Source: Bin55 sp009840545
GTDB lineage: Bacteria; Pseudomonadota; Gammaproteobacteria; Pseudomonadales; Azotimanducaceae
Reading direction: 5' to 3'
Assembly: GCA_965208815.1 (NCBI GenBank)
Contig: OZ242357.1
Coordinates: 248,001-312,000, forward strand
DNA: 64,000 nt
The position numbers and the translations under genes were made by a program. This document shows positions 1-8,406 of this stretch, in pieces; position 1 is the first letter of the stretch, and each line of letters starts with the position of its first letter. A model generated the notes under the pieces. The model was not told where the DNA came from, did not search any database, and was given only the letters and a program-made list of their open reading frames with translations.

Positions 1-825
1 CTGCCCACGTCCATGCTCTACACTATGGCAGCCGAAAGTAGAGGTCCATTCGACTTAGTAGCGGACTCCAACGGATGCGCCTCTGGCAATTCACTTGAAG
101 AAGCAATATTGCAAGGATTCTACGAGTTGGTTGAACGAGATGCATTTGCCATTTGGTGGTACAACCGTCTCGAAGTTCCCGCTGTTGACCTTTCATCCTT
201 CGACGACGAATACCTTTCCACTGCTGCGGATTACTATAACCGACTGGATCGAGAAATATGGATGCTCGACATTACCGCAGATATTGAGATTCCCTCATTT
301 GTCGCAATTTCACACCGTCCAAACTCTCCCAAAGAAGAAATCATCTATGGAGCGGGAACGCATCCCGATTCCCGTATTGCAGCCTTGCGTTCCGTATGCG
401 AGTTGAATCAATGCTTATCTTGGTTGCCGGGGCAGGAAAGACGCCTTGGTCTACCAATGATCGATGATCCGATGGCATTGTCTTGGTGGGAGAATGCACG
501 ACTTGCCGATTGTGCATGGCTGGCCCCAAGTAGAACAGATCCCACGCGTACTGCATCGGACTATGTTGTGTCCGAGTCCAACGACATGAAACGGGAGGTC
601 GAGAAGTGTCAAGCAATGGTCGAAGCGAAAGGAATGGAGCTCCTAGTGTTGGATCAGACTAGGCCAGATGTGGGCATGCCGGTGGTTAGAGTCATCGTCC
701 CAGGTATGCGCCATTTTTGGGCCAGACTTGCTGCAGGTCGCCTATTCGATGTTCCAGTTGAAATGAGGAAACTCGTCAATCCTCTTCACGAGTCCGATTT
801 GAACTCCACCCCTGTGATCGCATGA
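1..825 (+). CDS. YcaO-family azoline cyclodehydratase (5' partial)
   Basis: The reading frame is open at the left edge, so the N-terminus lies outside the window. The visible 274 codons carry YcaO ATP/Mg-binding hallmarks: SNGCASG followed by ELVERD (about 30-45 residues from the edge) and the later ELNQ (E-x-x-Q) motif near position 390. Known YcaO enzymes of this kind use ATP to cyclise Cys/Ser/Thr side chains onto the peptide backbone, making thiazolines or oxazolines in TOMM-type RiPPs. The C-terminus ends LNSTPVIA, close to the proline-rich tail usual in the family but without a full PxPxP. The stop lies 9 nt before the next gene, so the two are probably co-transcribed. An NHLP precursor gene 1.2 kb downstream supports a RiPP role. 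Whether it is fused to a ThiF-like leader-binding domain cannot be seen here. Confidence 0.88.
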   Translation: MPTSMLYTMAAESRGPFDLVADSNGCASGNSLEEAILQGFYELVERDAFAIWWYNRLEVPAVDLSSFDDEYLSTAADYYNRLDREIWMLDITADIEIPSFVAISHRPNSPKEEIIYGAGTHPDSRIAALRSVCELNQCLSWLPGQERRLGLPMIDDPMALSWWENARLADCAWLAPSRTDPTRTASDYVVSESNDMKREVEKCQAMVEAKGMELLVLDQTRPDVGMPVVRVIVPGMRHFWARLAAGRLFDVPVEMRKLVNPLHESDLNSTPVIA

Positions 826-834
826 GTCGGACTT

Positions 835-1953
835 ATGGATATTGAAAAAGCCACCGCAATCACTGAAGATCGCCTCTCCGAAGAAGGCGAGAACTTGAGT
901 GAATTATTGGAAAATTTTCGAGATTGGATTTCGCCCGTTCTCATCGGACAGTCTCAATGGTCGCGCATACTGAATTGCGCGGCAACTTTGCCAATTGAGA
1001 TAGGGGCGTTTCCGTTCGGTTTTGAACTCCCATTACACGAACCTCTGCCAGAAGCGGACATAGGAGTCTCATTTGCAAGTGGGACGAAAACGGCATCGCT
1101 CTTTCAAGAGCAGCAACGAATTGACAAGTCGAATAGAACCACGAAGTTTCTAGATCATCTCTTTCTTCAAATGGAATCACCCGATGCAACATTGCGAAAG
1201 ATTGTCGGACGGAAGTTAATGCTTGAGTATGACATCGGATCGGCGAAGAAAGGCTCTCGAGCTGAGCCTGGATTGTTTCTGCGACCCAATGAACGACCGA
1301 TTATTGGAGCAACCGGACAAATAGACGACGTACGAACCGTCGCAGACGCTCTAGTTGCTAGCGTTGGCTGGCCGCAAAACGAGACCGAACGGGCGAATGT
1401 AGATCGAGTTTACCTAGAGCAACCGGAAGACACACGCATTGACTCTTTTGGTGTATTTCCGTCGCGAACACGATCGATCCGACTGGCCATTATGGGTTTC
1501 AAAACTCAAGACGAAGTGGGGAGTTATCTAGAGAGAATAGAGTGGCCAGGAAAGATTTTGGCTGTGGAGTCTGTGATTTCGAGATTTAGGGAACGCACTG
1601 ATGTCTCTAGGATTGGGATCAACATTGATGTCGGGGAAACAGGAATTGGTCCTTCGATAGGTCTTGTCCTTATCGTGAAGCAACGCTATACGAAAGACTC
1701 CAGATACTGGCTCGATGGGCTCACGGACTGGGACCCTTTCCTGAACGCTTTGGAACAGGAAGAAATCGTCGGTCAGGAAAAATTAAAGGAACTGAGACGT
1801 TGGGTTTCCAAACCGACTGTGTTGTATGCAAAGTCCGGTCGGTTCGTTTTGATGCGCGGTATTCACCACATCAAGCTCGTAGTAGCACCTGCGGGGTTAG
1901 TCCACGCGAAGGCCTACATCTACCTAATACTCTCTGGAGCACTAAGTCTTTAG
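835..1953 (+). CDS. uncharacterised protein of the YcaO/NHLP cluster
   Basis: A 372-residue protein starting 9 nt after the YcaO stop, hence very likely its operon partner. I do not recognise a family. It has no signal peptide, no clear membrane segment and no obvious nucleotide-binding loop. The C-terminal part (about residues 345-372) reads HHIKLV, then VHAKAY, then a short hydrophobic end. A middle region (about 220-245) has alternating hydrophobic strands with GWP and EWPG turns, suggesting an alpha/beta fold. Its place between the YcaO gene and the precursor suggests a role in substrate binding, tailoring or leader handling; this is inference from position only. Confidence 0.7.
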   Translation: MDIEKATAITEDRLSEEGENLSELLENFRDWISPVLIGQSQWSRILNCAATLPIEIGAFPFGFELPLHEPLPEADIGVSFASGTKTASLFQEQQRIDKSNRTTKFLDHLFLQMESPDATLRKIVGRKLMLEYDIGSAKKGSRAEPGLFLRPNERPIIGATGQIDDVRTVADALVASVGWPQNETERANVDRVYLEQPEDTRIDSFGVFPSRTRSIRLAIMGFKTQDEVGSYLERIEWPGKILAVESVISRFRERTDVSRIGINIDVGETGIGPSIGLVLIVKQRYTKDSRYWLDGLTDWDPFLNALEQEEIVGQEKLKELRRWVSKPTVLYAKSGRFVLMRGIHHIKLVVAPAGLVHAKAYIYLILSGALSL

Positions 1954-1962
1954 AGTACAAAA

Positions 1963-2046
1963 CGCAACATTAGTCCACGCAATACGCTACGCGGACTAAA
2001 TGCCTGTCATAACGAGTCACGGAATCAATAGATCCGCAACATTAGT
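1963..2046 (+). repeat. two copies of a 12-nt direct repeat, about 72 nt apart
   Basis: CGCAACATTAGT occurs at 1963-1974 and again at 2035-2046. The overlapping word TTAGTCCACGC at 1970-1980 also occurs at 1897-1907, inside the 3' end of the preceding gene, giving three related starts at intervals of 73 and 72 nt. The sequence between copies is not obviously similar. This could be a diverged tandem duplication of the gene's 3' end or chance. Confidence 0.35.
1970..1999. terminator. stem-loop between convergent RiPP genes
   Basis: TTAGTCC (1970-1976) pairs with GGACTAA (1993-1999), extended by two more pairs after one mismatch, with a loop of about ten bases. It lies between the stop of the rightward gene (1953) and the stop of the leftward precursor (2070), where a bidirectional terminator is expected. 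No long T tract follows on the plus strand; on the minus strand a weak TTTT occurs about 15 nt later. A second small hairpin, GGGC-TATTC-GCCC (2047-2059), sits just past the precursor stop. Confidence 0.4.
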
Positions 2047-2069
2047 GGGCTATTCGCCCGTATTGGTTT

Positions 2070-2321
2070 TTACCAGCAACAACACAAGCCGGCAGAAATC
2101 GCTTCCATCTGTTCCTCAGTGATGTTCGCACTCGGAGGAAGTGCTAGATGGACCGTCTGCATATCGCTTTCGTGAATCTTGATCGTCATTGCCTCAGGAA
2201 TCGTAACACCCAATTCCTTGCTGATGGTCGCTTTCGGATCAGACAAAAGAGCTTGCCTGAATCCGTCGTCCAACGCCGACTTCTCAACGATTTGCTGCAG
2301 CATTTGCTCGCCACTCTTCAT
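2070..2321 (-). CDS. NHLP-leader TOMM/RiPP precursor peptide, predicted core LCCCW
   Basis: An 83-residue peptide. Residues 1-78 resemble the nitrile-hydratase-alpha-like leader (NHLP family): an acidic helical N-terminus, DPKATISKELGV, then IPEAMTIKIHES, VHLALPP and a final acidic helix ending EAISAG. All three cysteines of the protein sit consecutively in the last five residues, LCCCW. NHLP leaders are normally removed after a small-residue pair (GG or AG), which here would release a five-residue core with three adjacent azoline-forming cysteines. The neighbouring YcaO is the natural modifying enzyme. GAGG lies 8 nt before the ATG, and a near-consensus promoter is present. The gene is convergent to the YcaO operon, so the precursor is transcribed separately. 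Product structure and cleavage site are inference. Confidence 0.85.
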   Translation of the reverse strand: MKSGEQMLQQIVEKSALDDGFRQALLSDPKATISKELGVTIPEAMTIKIHESDMQTVHLALPPSANITEEQMEAISAGLCCCW

Positions 2322-2363
2322 AGCTTTAACCTCGAATTCAGCCTAGAGCAGAGATTTGAAACA

Positions 2364-2392
2364 ATAATATTACAAATTTCAGGACAATTCAA
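2364..2392 (-). promoter_or_regulatory. predicted sigma-70 promoter of the RiPP precursor
   Basis: On the minus strand, TTGAAT (2392-2387) and TATTAT (2369-2364) are separated by exactly 17 bp. This predicts a leader RNA of roughly 35 nt before the ATG at 2321. The match is by eye only. Confidence 0.5.
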
Positions 2393-2788
2393 CCGGGATT
2401 CAGCTCATGGACTAATGCCCAATTCGGGAGTTCGCCAACACAATTCGTGCTAACAGGCGAAGATACCGTCTTGGCAAAAGCTCTCCGGGTTGGCTGAAAG
2501 TACTTTGCCGCATCGGCAGTACCGCTGAAGCCAGTTTCCTGCGCCAATCCGGATTCTTCTTGACTGACTACAGCCTGAGAATCAGGTCTGCCTTCGCCTC
2601 AATGGTCAAAGTGTAAAATTGCAAAAGTTCATCTTGCACCCACATAGAGTCCTTGAATAACGATCATAATCGTTGAGAATTTGCATAGTTCGGGGGATTC
2701 GCCCGTTGCAGATGGAAACACGCTGTGTGGGTCGGGTTAGTTAAGAGGTGCAATCCCCACTCAAACTAGATAGCTTGGAGAGAAACAA
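2393..2788. other. intergenic region, no gene seen
   Basis: About 400 bases between the precursor promoter and the aldehyde dehydrogenase. I see no convincing coding frame, RNA gene or repeat. GGAGAG at 2778-2783 is the ribosome-binding site of the next gene and supports its GTG start at 2789. Confidence 0.5.
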
Positions 2789-4216
2789 GTGAGTAATCGT
2801 AAGAAGTTCTATATTGGCGGCGAATGGGTCGATCCGAGTACGGACGCGACTTTGGATGTTGTCAATCCCGCAACAGAACAATCAATTGGTGTCGTTGCTA
2901 TGGGCACCCAACAAGACGTTGACAAAGCCGTAGCGGCGGCGGTTGAAGCGTTTGAGTCCTATTCTCAAACCACGAGAGAGGAACGTGTTGAGTTGCTGCA
3001 AAACATTATTGCCTGCTACCAGAAACGAATAGACGAAGTGGCATCCACCATCAGTGAAGAAATGGGAGCTCCAATGGGTTTGGCTAAGGTGGCTCAAGCT
3101 CCAGCTGGGTTAGGTCACTTTATGACCACTCTCCGAGTACTTCAAGACTACGACTTTGAAGAATCATTTGGTTCTACGCGTGTGATCAAGGAACCTGCAG
3201 GTGTTTGTGGTTTCATCACTCCTTGGAACTGGCCAATAAACCAGATTGCCTGCAAAGTTGCTCCAGCACTTGCGGCGGGATGCACCATGGTGTTGAAACC
3301 TTCGGAAGTTGCACCTTTCAACGCGATAGCTTTTGCTGAGATTCTCGATGAAGCTGGCGTTCCTGCAGGTGTCTTCAACTTGGTGAATGGAGATGGTCCA
3401 ACAGTAGGTGTTGCTATCGCATCACACCCCGATGTTGACATGGTTTCCTTCACCGGTTCGACGCGCGCGGGTATCGAGGTGGCGAAGAACGCAGCACCGA
3501 CAGTAAAACGCGTTGCACAGGAACTCGGGGGCAAGTCGGCCAACATCATATTGGACGATTCAGACTTCAATAAGGCTGTGAGTCGAGACGTCTTTCAAAT
3601 GTGCACAAATTCAGGTCAATCGTGCAATGCACCGACCCGAATGTTAGTTCCAGTTTCGCGCATGGATGAAGCAGCACAAATTGCTAGGGCCGCGGCTGAG
3701 AATGTCAAGGTTGGAGATCCAGATGATCCTTCGACAACAATCGGACCAGTGGTCTCAGAAGTACAGTACGAGCGAATTCAGAATTTGATTGAGAAAGGAA
3801 TTGAAGAAGGTGCCAAGCTTGAGACGGGAGGATTGGGACGCCCTGACGGAATCAATGCAGGATTCTACGTCAAGCCCACAGTCTTTTCTCATGTCACCAA
3901 CGACATGACAATTGCCCAACAGGAAATCTTCGGTCCCGTGCTGTCTCTGATCGGATACGAAGACGATGAAGATGCCGTGAGAATCGCGAACGACACCATA
4001 TACGGATTGTCAGGATACGTTTCCGGAGGAGACCCAGAACGCGCTCGGAATGTAGCCCGACGGATACGAACAGGAAATGTACACCTCAATGGTGCAACCG
4101 TAAACAACAGGGCTCCCTTTGGAGGCTACAAGCAATCGGGAAATGGCCGAGAGTGGGGACTTTACGGCTTCGAGGAATTCCTAGAGGTCAAAGCGATTAT
4201 GGGTTACGACGGCTAG
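2789..4216 (+). CDS. NAD(P)-dependent aldehyde dehydrogenase
   Basis: A 475-residue, full-length cytosolic aldehyde dehydrogenase that oxidises an aldehyde to the acid with NAD(P)+. Visible hallmarks are PWNWP (about 145-149, oxyanion Asn147), the general-base Glu245 in QELGGKS, the nucleophile Cys279 in SGQSCN, and the EIFGPV loop near residue 380. It starts with GTG behind a good GGAGAG. The substrate cannot be told from sequence; it resembles the broad aldehyde and semialdehyde dehydrogenase group. It stands alone between a RiPP precursor and a convergent secreted-protein gene, so context gives no pathway. Confidence 0.9.
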   Translation: MSNRKKFYIGGEWVDPSTDATLDVVNPATEQSIGVVAMGTQQDVDKAVAAAVEAFESYSQTTREERVELLQNIIACYQKRIDEVASTISEEMGAPMGLAKVAQAPAGLGHFMTTLRVLQDYDFEESFGSTRVIKEPAGVCGFITPWNWPINQIACKVAPALAAGCTMVLKPSEVAPFNAIAFAEILDEAGVPAGVFNLVNGDGPTVGVAIASHPDVDMVSFTGSTRAGIEVAKNAAPTVKRVAQELGGKSANIILDDSDFNKAVSRDVFQMCTNSGQSCNAPTRMLVPVSRMDEAAQIARAAAENVKVGDPDDPSTTIGPVVSEVQYERIQNLIEKGIEEGAKLETGGLGRPDGINAGFYVKPTVFSHVTNDMTIAQQEIFGPVLSLIGYEDDEDAVRIANDTIYGLSGYVSGGDPERARNVARRIRTGNVHLNGATVNNRAPFGGYKQSGNGREWGLYGFEEFLEVKAIMGYDG

Positions 4217-4383
4217 TCTAAGGCCCATAAATTCGGTTCTTGGCGTAGTACTAACTGCGACTCCACTGTCGGGTTAGTTGCCGTTTGCGCTTGTAGTCGA
4301 GATCCAGTCAGTCAGTCTTCTCGTGGGCAAACCACGCAGTTGTACCGCTCAATAATTAGGGTCATGGGCACTCACTATTCAGC

Positions 4384-4422
4384 GATGCACTTGTAACTGC
4401 CAGTCTGAGTTACAAGTGCATC
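4384..4422. terminator. perfect 15-bp stem-loop between convergent genes
   Basis: GATGCACTTGTAACT (4384-4398) is perfectly complementary to AGTTACAAGTGCATC (4408-4422), with a 9-nt loop. It lies between the stop of the aldehyde dehydrogenase (4216) and the stop of the leftward gene (4428), which suits a shared bidirectional terminator. No T run follows on either side, so it is not a textbook intrinsic terminator and may act by protecting mRNA ends. Confidence 0.55.
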
Positions 4423-4427
4423 CATGC

Positions 4428-6662
4428 TTAGTCGGCAGGAGACGTGAGTTGGATGTTTAGTTCCGTGTCCCCGCTGATGACCATATCCCGTTCATCGATC
4501 CGGGAGGAGGTTCCTCTCCTGGAGCTTCCACCTCCAAGGTTCGTAAACGAGACCTGTTTATGCTCAATGACAACAATTGTGTACTCACCATCTTCTAGTC
4601 CGTTGATTTCAATGGTTCCATCGTCATTGATGTCGCTGGAACCGGAGGTCTTGCCACTATCCTTCGCGACCGCTTTGACTTCGCCTTTTGGTATTGATCC
4701 ATCAGAGAACATCAACGACCCATACAAACGCGACTGACCGGTAACGTACAGCTCAACATTTGCTTCACCGATGGCCTCACTCACTTCGAAAGGCTTTTGT
4801 TGTTCCCGGTTTCTATTCGTTGTTGCTGTCAGGACGAATTTGCCACGTCCGATTCCCTCTACGACAAAATTGCCATTTCCGAGACCCCTAACTTGCCTTG
4901 AGCCAATTCCTTCCGACTCCGCACGTATTGAAAGAGAGGCTGTCTCTCCATCTGCCAGGCCCTCAATGATGCCTGTAATGCGTCCCTCGGACTTGACCAC
5001 CAAAGTGACTTCTTGAGTTTCTCCCTCAGCGAGGGCGACACTTACCTTGTCTGATCTGCCGTGATCTGTTATCGCATATATGTCGTAATGATTGGCCTCC
5101 ATCACATGGTCAAACGATCCGTCCCCATAGACTCCGTAACCCGCACTGCTGTTAGTGGTTTCAAAAACCACCGTACCTTGTGCAGGCTCTCCCACATCTG
5201 TGACGATTCTTCCCCAAATCCTCGTGTTTAGTGCGGGATCCTTGGTTAGTGGTATGTCGATTTGGGTGACTCCTTCGTCAACTAGCAACTCGTTTCGAAG
5301 ATATTCGAATCTGGAAACGACAATGTGGGTCAAGTGGATCGGAAGGGGCGCGAGCTCATACATTCCGTTATCATCTGAGGTTGATTGGACTGATTTCCTC
5401 AGATAGTCTCTTCTGATACTGCTCCAAAAGTGGTCGGCTTCAAATTGGTCGTCGTCGTGCACTTGGAGACGTACGGTCGCACCGACTATTGGCTGTCCGC
5501 TTGATTCGTCATAGATTTTGCCTGTCAGCTGCCTTCCACGTTCTAGGACGATCGCTCCCATGTCATATTCGACGACTGACGCTAGGTCTATATTTAGCTT
5601 GAAGTATGCAGTATGTTCTTCCGAATCCACTATCAGACCCATGGTATTTCGATCCACCATAGCGGAAATCTCACCTTTTGCTCCAGAATGAGGGTAGTCT
5701 CGACTGACCTCTTCCGCTACGGCCTTCAGTGTGAAATCGTTGATCAATTTACCAAGTGACTTGTCAGTCACAGTTCCCCGTACATGAACCAAACTTTCGA
5801 GAACCAATTCGACGTCGTGATCACCAGAACTCGTTCGAACCCCTTGCGAAGTGCCCCAATCCTCGTGCGTGGCTGTAAGCCACATCTCTAGGCTTCGCAC
5901 AAAAGGCCCCAATCGAAACTTTCCTTCGGCATCGGTGATTGCCGTTGTTCTCCAAAATTCTCCTCCCCGACGTTCTGCAGTGGATTGAGCCCTAACAGTT
6001 GTATCTAGAACCCGATCTTGAACAGGGTCCACCACTCGGCCTAGAACAAAGTAAGCATTAGAGAGCTGCAGATGTCTGCGACGGTTGTCACCTTTGGAGA
6101 CTTGGATCGAAAAAGACTCATTTGATATATTGGAGTTTGGCACCTCGACTTCGACCAAGTATCTGATGTTGGGTGCTAATCCGCCGATCTTGAAACCACC
6201 GTGGGCATTGCTTACCCAAGAGAAGTCAAAATGGTCTGGAATTCGGACGTTTGGAAGATCCCTTCGTTCCATGGTCAGGACCGCATCCGGTATCGAAATC
6301 TTGTCGGTAGAAAGAACTGTGCCTTCCAACATAATCCCGGTTTTAAGTTGAAGTTCGAATTGCACATTCGATGACAATGGATGGATTGTTTGGATCAAAG
6401 GCAAAAAGTCCCGACTCAACACTACAAGTTGAACTTCGTCCTGATGTGGAACAGCAAGCTCAAATTCTGGCGAATCAACAGTATTCCAGCTCAATGCCTC
6501 GGCTTTGGGTCTAACAGGAGTGCTGAATACTCCTACCCACACCTCGTCGGGTGGGTTTTCGCTCGCGCTGATCCTGACCTGTACTGTAATGGCCTCCTCA
6601 CCTTGGACTTGCAGCACAAAGAAGGCGAGCAAAAGGGAAAACGAACGGCTGAGGGGTTTCAT
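4428..6662 (-). CDS. secreted protein with carboxypeptidase-regulatory-like repeats
   Basis: A 744-residue exported protein. I chose the ATG at 6662 because it begins a clear signal peptide (MKPLSRSFSLLLAFFVLQV, then QGEEA); the frame stays open 33 codons further upstream without a better start. The rest is a string of beta-sandwich domains of the CarboxypepD_reg/CNA-B type, seen as repeated turns such as GTVTD, LTGKIYDE, PIVGATVRL and GTIEINGLEDGEYTI. Such domains are structural and are common in extracellular proteins of marine bacteria; no catalytic domain is visible. It probably resides in the periplasm or on the surface. It has no operon partners. Its function is unknown. Confidence 0.75.
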   Translation of the reverse strand: MKPLSRSFSLLLAFFVLQVQGEEAITVQVRISASENPPDEVWVGVFSTPVRPKAEALSWNTVDSPEFELAVPHQDEVQLVVLSRDFLPLIQTIHPLSSNVQFELQLKTGIMLEGTVLSTDKISIPDAVLTMERRDLPNVRIPDHFDFSWVSNAHGGFKIGGLAPNIRYLVEVEVPNSNISNESFSIQVSKGDNRRRHLQLSNAYFVLGRVVDPVQDRVLDTTVRAQSTAERRGGEFWRTTAITDAEGKFRLGPFVRSLEMWLTATHEDWGTSQGVRTSSGDHDVELVLESLVHVRGTVTDKSLGKLINDFTLKAVAEEVSRDYPHSGAKGEISAMVDRNTMGLIVDSEEHTAYFKLNIDLASVVEYDMGAIVLERGRQLTGKIYDESSGQPIVGATVRLQVHDDDQFEADHFWSSIRRDYLRKSVQSTSDDNGMYELAPLPIHLTHIVVSRFEYLRNELLVDEGVTQIDIPLTKDPALNTRIWGRIVTDVGEPAQGTVVFETTNSSAGYGVYGDGSFDHVMEANHYDIYAITDHGRSDKVSVALAEGETQEVTLVVKSEGRITGIIEGLADGETASLSIRAESEGIGSRQVRGLGNGNFVVEGIGRGKFVLTATTNRNREQQKPFEVSEAIGEANVELYVTGQSRLYGSLMFSDGSIPKGEVKAVAKDSGKTSGSSDINDDGTIEINGLEDGEYTIVVIEHKQVSFTNLGGGSSRRGTSSRIDERDMVISGDTELNIQLTSPAD

Positions 6663-6988
6663 GCATGTGGTTACTTGAACCTTCGAATGAAGGTAGCACA
6701 AAAACAGCTCTCGATGCAATGGGAGCCACACTCGGATTTGCACGCCGCAATAGGACTGCAACTGAAATCACGTTAAGGTGAGTTAGCTCACGGGTTACAT
6801 CGTTTCACCAATCTCCAACAGCAAGTTGGTTTATTGCTCTTCCGGACACGTGGTCTCTGTTGTGGTCAAGTACGGAGAACTTGAAGAAAGTTCGATGTCA
6901 AGTGAATTCTCGAACGGAGATTGGACCGTTCGCCCGACAAAGCATAGGCAACTATCATTGAGTTTTCATGTCGATAGGAGAAAAGTGA
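6663..6988. other. divergent intergenic region
   Basis: About 325 bases between the divergent starts at 6662 and 6989. It must hold the promoters of both genes, but I see no strong box pair. AGGAG at about 6976-6980 precedes the ATG at 6989 and is the ribosome-binding site that fixes that start. Confidence 0.4.
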
Positions 6989-7756
6989 ATGCCAGAATCA
7001 AGTCGAGTACTAAAGCGGGGCTATTCCGATACGCCGTTCCTGCCGGGTTCAAAGTGGCGCATTCATGACAGTGATAGACCCGAGCCACCTATCGTGCTAG
7101 CTGGTTCATCTTCAACACAGCAAGTCATTGGTTCGCCTCCAAACGATGCGATGGTGCTGTTTGATGGATCGTCACTTGATGAGTGGCAGTCTGTTCGAGG
7201 TGGCGAGGCAAAATGGCGCTTGTCGGAAGGAAACGCAGTTTCTGTTGAGGGTGGAACCGGCGACATTCGTTCTCGCCAAGAATTTGGCTCTTGTCAACTG
7301 CACATTGAGTGGAGTGCACCAACTGAAATCAAGGCGGATAGTCAAGGTCGTGGAAACAGCGGGGTCTTCCTGATGGGGTTGTATGAGATTCAGGTTCTCG
7401 ACAGCTATGAGAATCCCACTTATGCCGACGGACATGCCGGTGCAATATACGGACAGTTTCCTCCGCTGGTGAATGCGATGTCTCCTCCGGGTCAGTGGAA
7501 TGTGTTTGATATTGTTTTCGAAGCTCCGGAGTATCAATCGAATGAACTCGTGAATCCTGCGACCATAACGTTATTTCACAACGGGGTACTTGCACACTTG
7601 CGACAAGTAATGCAGGGTCCCACCAAGCATCGAGAACTAGCAAGCTATTCGACTCCTCATGGTCCGAAAGGCCCGGTTGTGCTGCAGGATCATGGAGATC
7701 CGGTGCGGTTTAGAAATATCTGGATCAGAGAACTTGATCGAATTGCAGCTCTTTAG
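6989..7756 (+). CDS. DUF1080 (3-keto-disaccharide hydrolase-like) protein
   Basis: A 255-residue protein. From about residue 53 it carries the concanavalin-like DUF1080 domain: MVLFDGSSLDEW, a central GNSGVFLMG, YEIQVLDSYENPTYADG, GQWNVFDI, and the closing GPVVLQDHGDPVRFRNIWI. Members of the family act on sugars and some hydrolyse 3-keto-glycosides. The first 50 residues are unassigned, and I see no obvious signal peptide. The start follows AGGAG. Its stop overlaps the stop of the convergent methyltransferase by four bases. The sugar substrate is unknown. Confidence 0.85.
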   Translation: MPESSRVLKRGYSDTPFLPGSKWRIHDSDRPEPPIVLAGSSSTQQVIGSPPNDAMVLFDGSSLDEWQSVRGGEAKWRLSEGNAVSVEGGTGDIRSRQEFGSCQLHIEWSAPTEIKADSQGRGNSGVFLMGLYEIQVLDSYENPTYADGHAGAIYGQFPPLVNAMSPPGQWNVFDIVFEAPEYQSNELVNPATITLFHNGVLAHLRQVMQGPTKHRELASYSTPHGPKGPVVLQDHGDPVRFRNIWIRELDRIAAL

Positions 7757-8355
7757 GTCCTTTCTGTCGACTTTCTTGCTAACACTCGAACTACTGCGGA
7801 TTTACGTCCATCTGGGTCACTAATCAATCCCTCAGACTCGGACAGAATTTCGAGGTGCGAAAGGAGCTGCTGAACTTCGCCAGCTTCGACTCGATAGCGA
7901 CTTGTGCGTGGTCCGGCAAGCTGCTCGTTGCCGTCGTACTTCATGTGCAACTCGAAGAGTGCGCATCCTTCATCGTTGAGGTTTTCATCTATTGTGGCGA
8001 TCAGATTTCTATCTACGAACCTGATCATTGCTATGAAATCGAACGTTCCAAACTTCGATAAGCCTTTGTCAAGGTCATGAATTTGATAGCTAACAGGAAG
8101 GTTCTTGGTTTTGCCGAATTGCCTTGCCTTCTGAATAGCTATATCGGAAATGTCGACACCTAGAACAGATTCGAAACCGCTCTCAGCTAGAAACCGTACG
8201 TTTCTTCCGGTACCGCAGGCGATGTCAAGAGCTCGTCGCTTTGTGCTTGGAACTTTGTGGATCCAAGTCTGAAGAATCTCGCTCGCATACGAGCGATCGG
8301 CGTATGCGCCGTCAAGATAGCGTTGGTTCCAAACTTTACGATCCTCTTCGGTCAA
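7753..8355 (-). CDS. class I SAM-dependent methyltransferase
   Basis: A 200-residue cytosolic protein with the SAM-binding motif I (ALDIACGTGRNVRFLAE, about residues 42-58), then the acidic GVDIS end of strand 2 and IHDLDKG. This is the Rossmann methyltransferase fold. The overall layout (VWNQRYLDG at the N-terminus) resembles the TehB/thiopurine-type small-molecule methyltransferases. The substrate is unknown. It is followed upstream on the same strand by a small membrane protein. Confidence 0.85.
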   Translation of the reverse strand: MTEEDRKVWNQRYLDGAYADRSYASEILQTWIHKVPSTKRRALDIACGTGRNVRFLAESGFESVLGVDISDIAIQKARQFGKTKNLPVSYQIHDLDKGLSKFGTFDFIAMIRFVDRNLIATIDENLNDEGCALFELHMKYDGNEQLAGPRTSRYRVEAGEVQQLLSHLEILSESEGLISDPDGRKSAVVRVLARKSTERT

Positions 8356-8406
8356 TGATCAGCCCGCACAGAGGCAATTGATTTAGGATCGGCGCAAAGT
8401 AACGTA

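Noticed and set aside
2148..2453. 101-codon plus-strand frame over the precursor gene
   Set aside because: It is the antisense shadow of the NHLP precursor, with no ribosome-binding site or homology.
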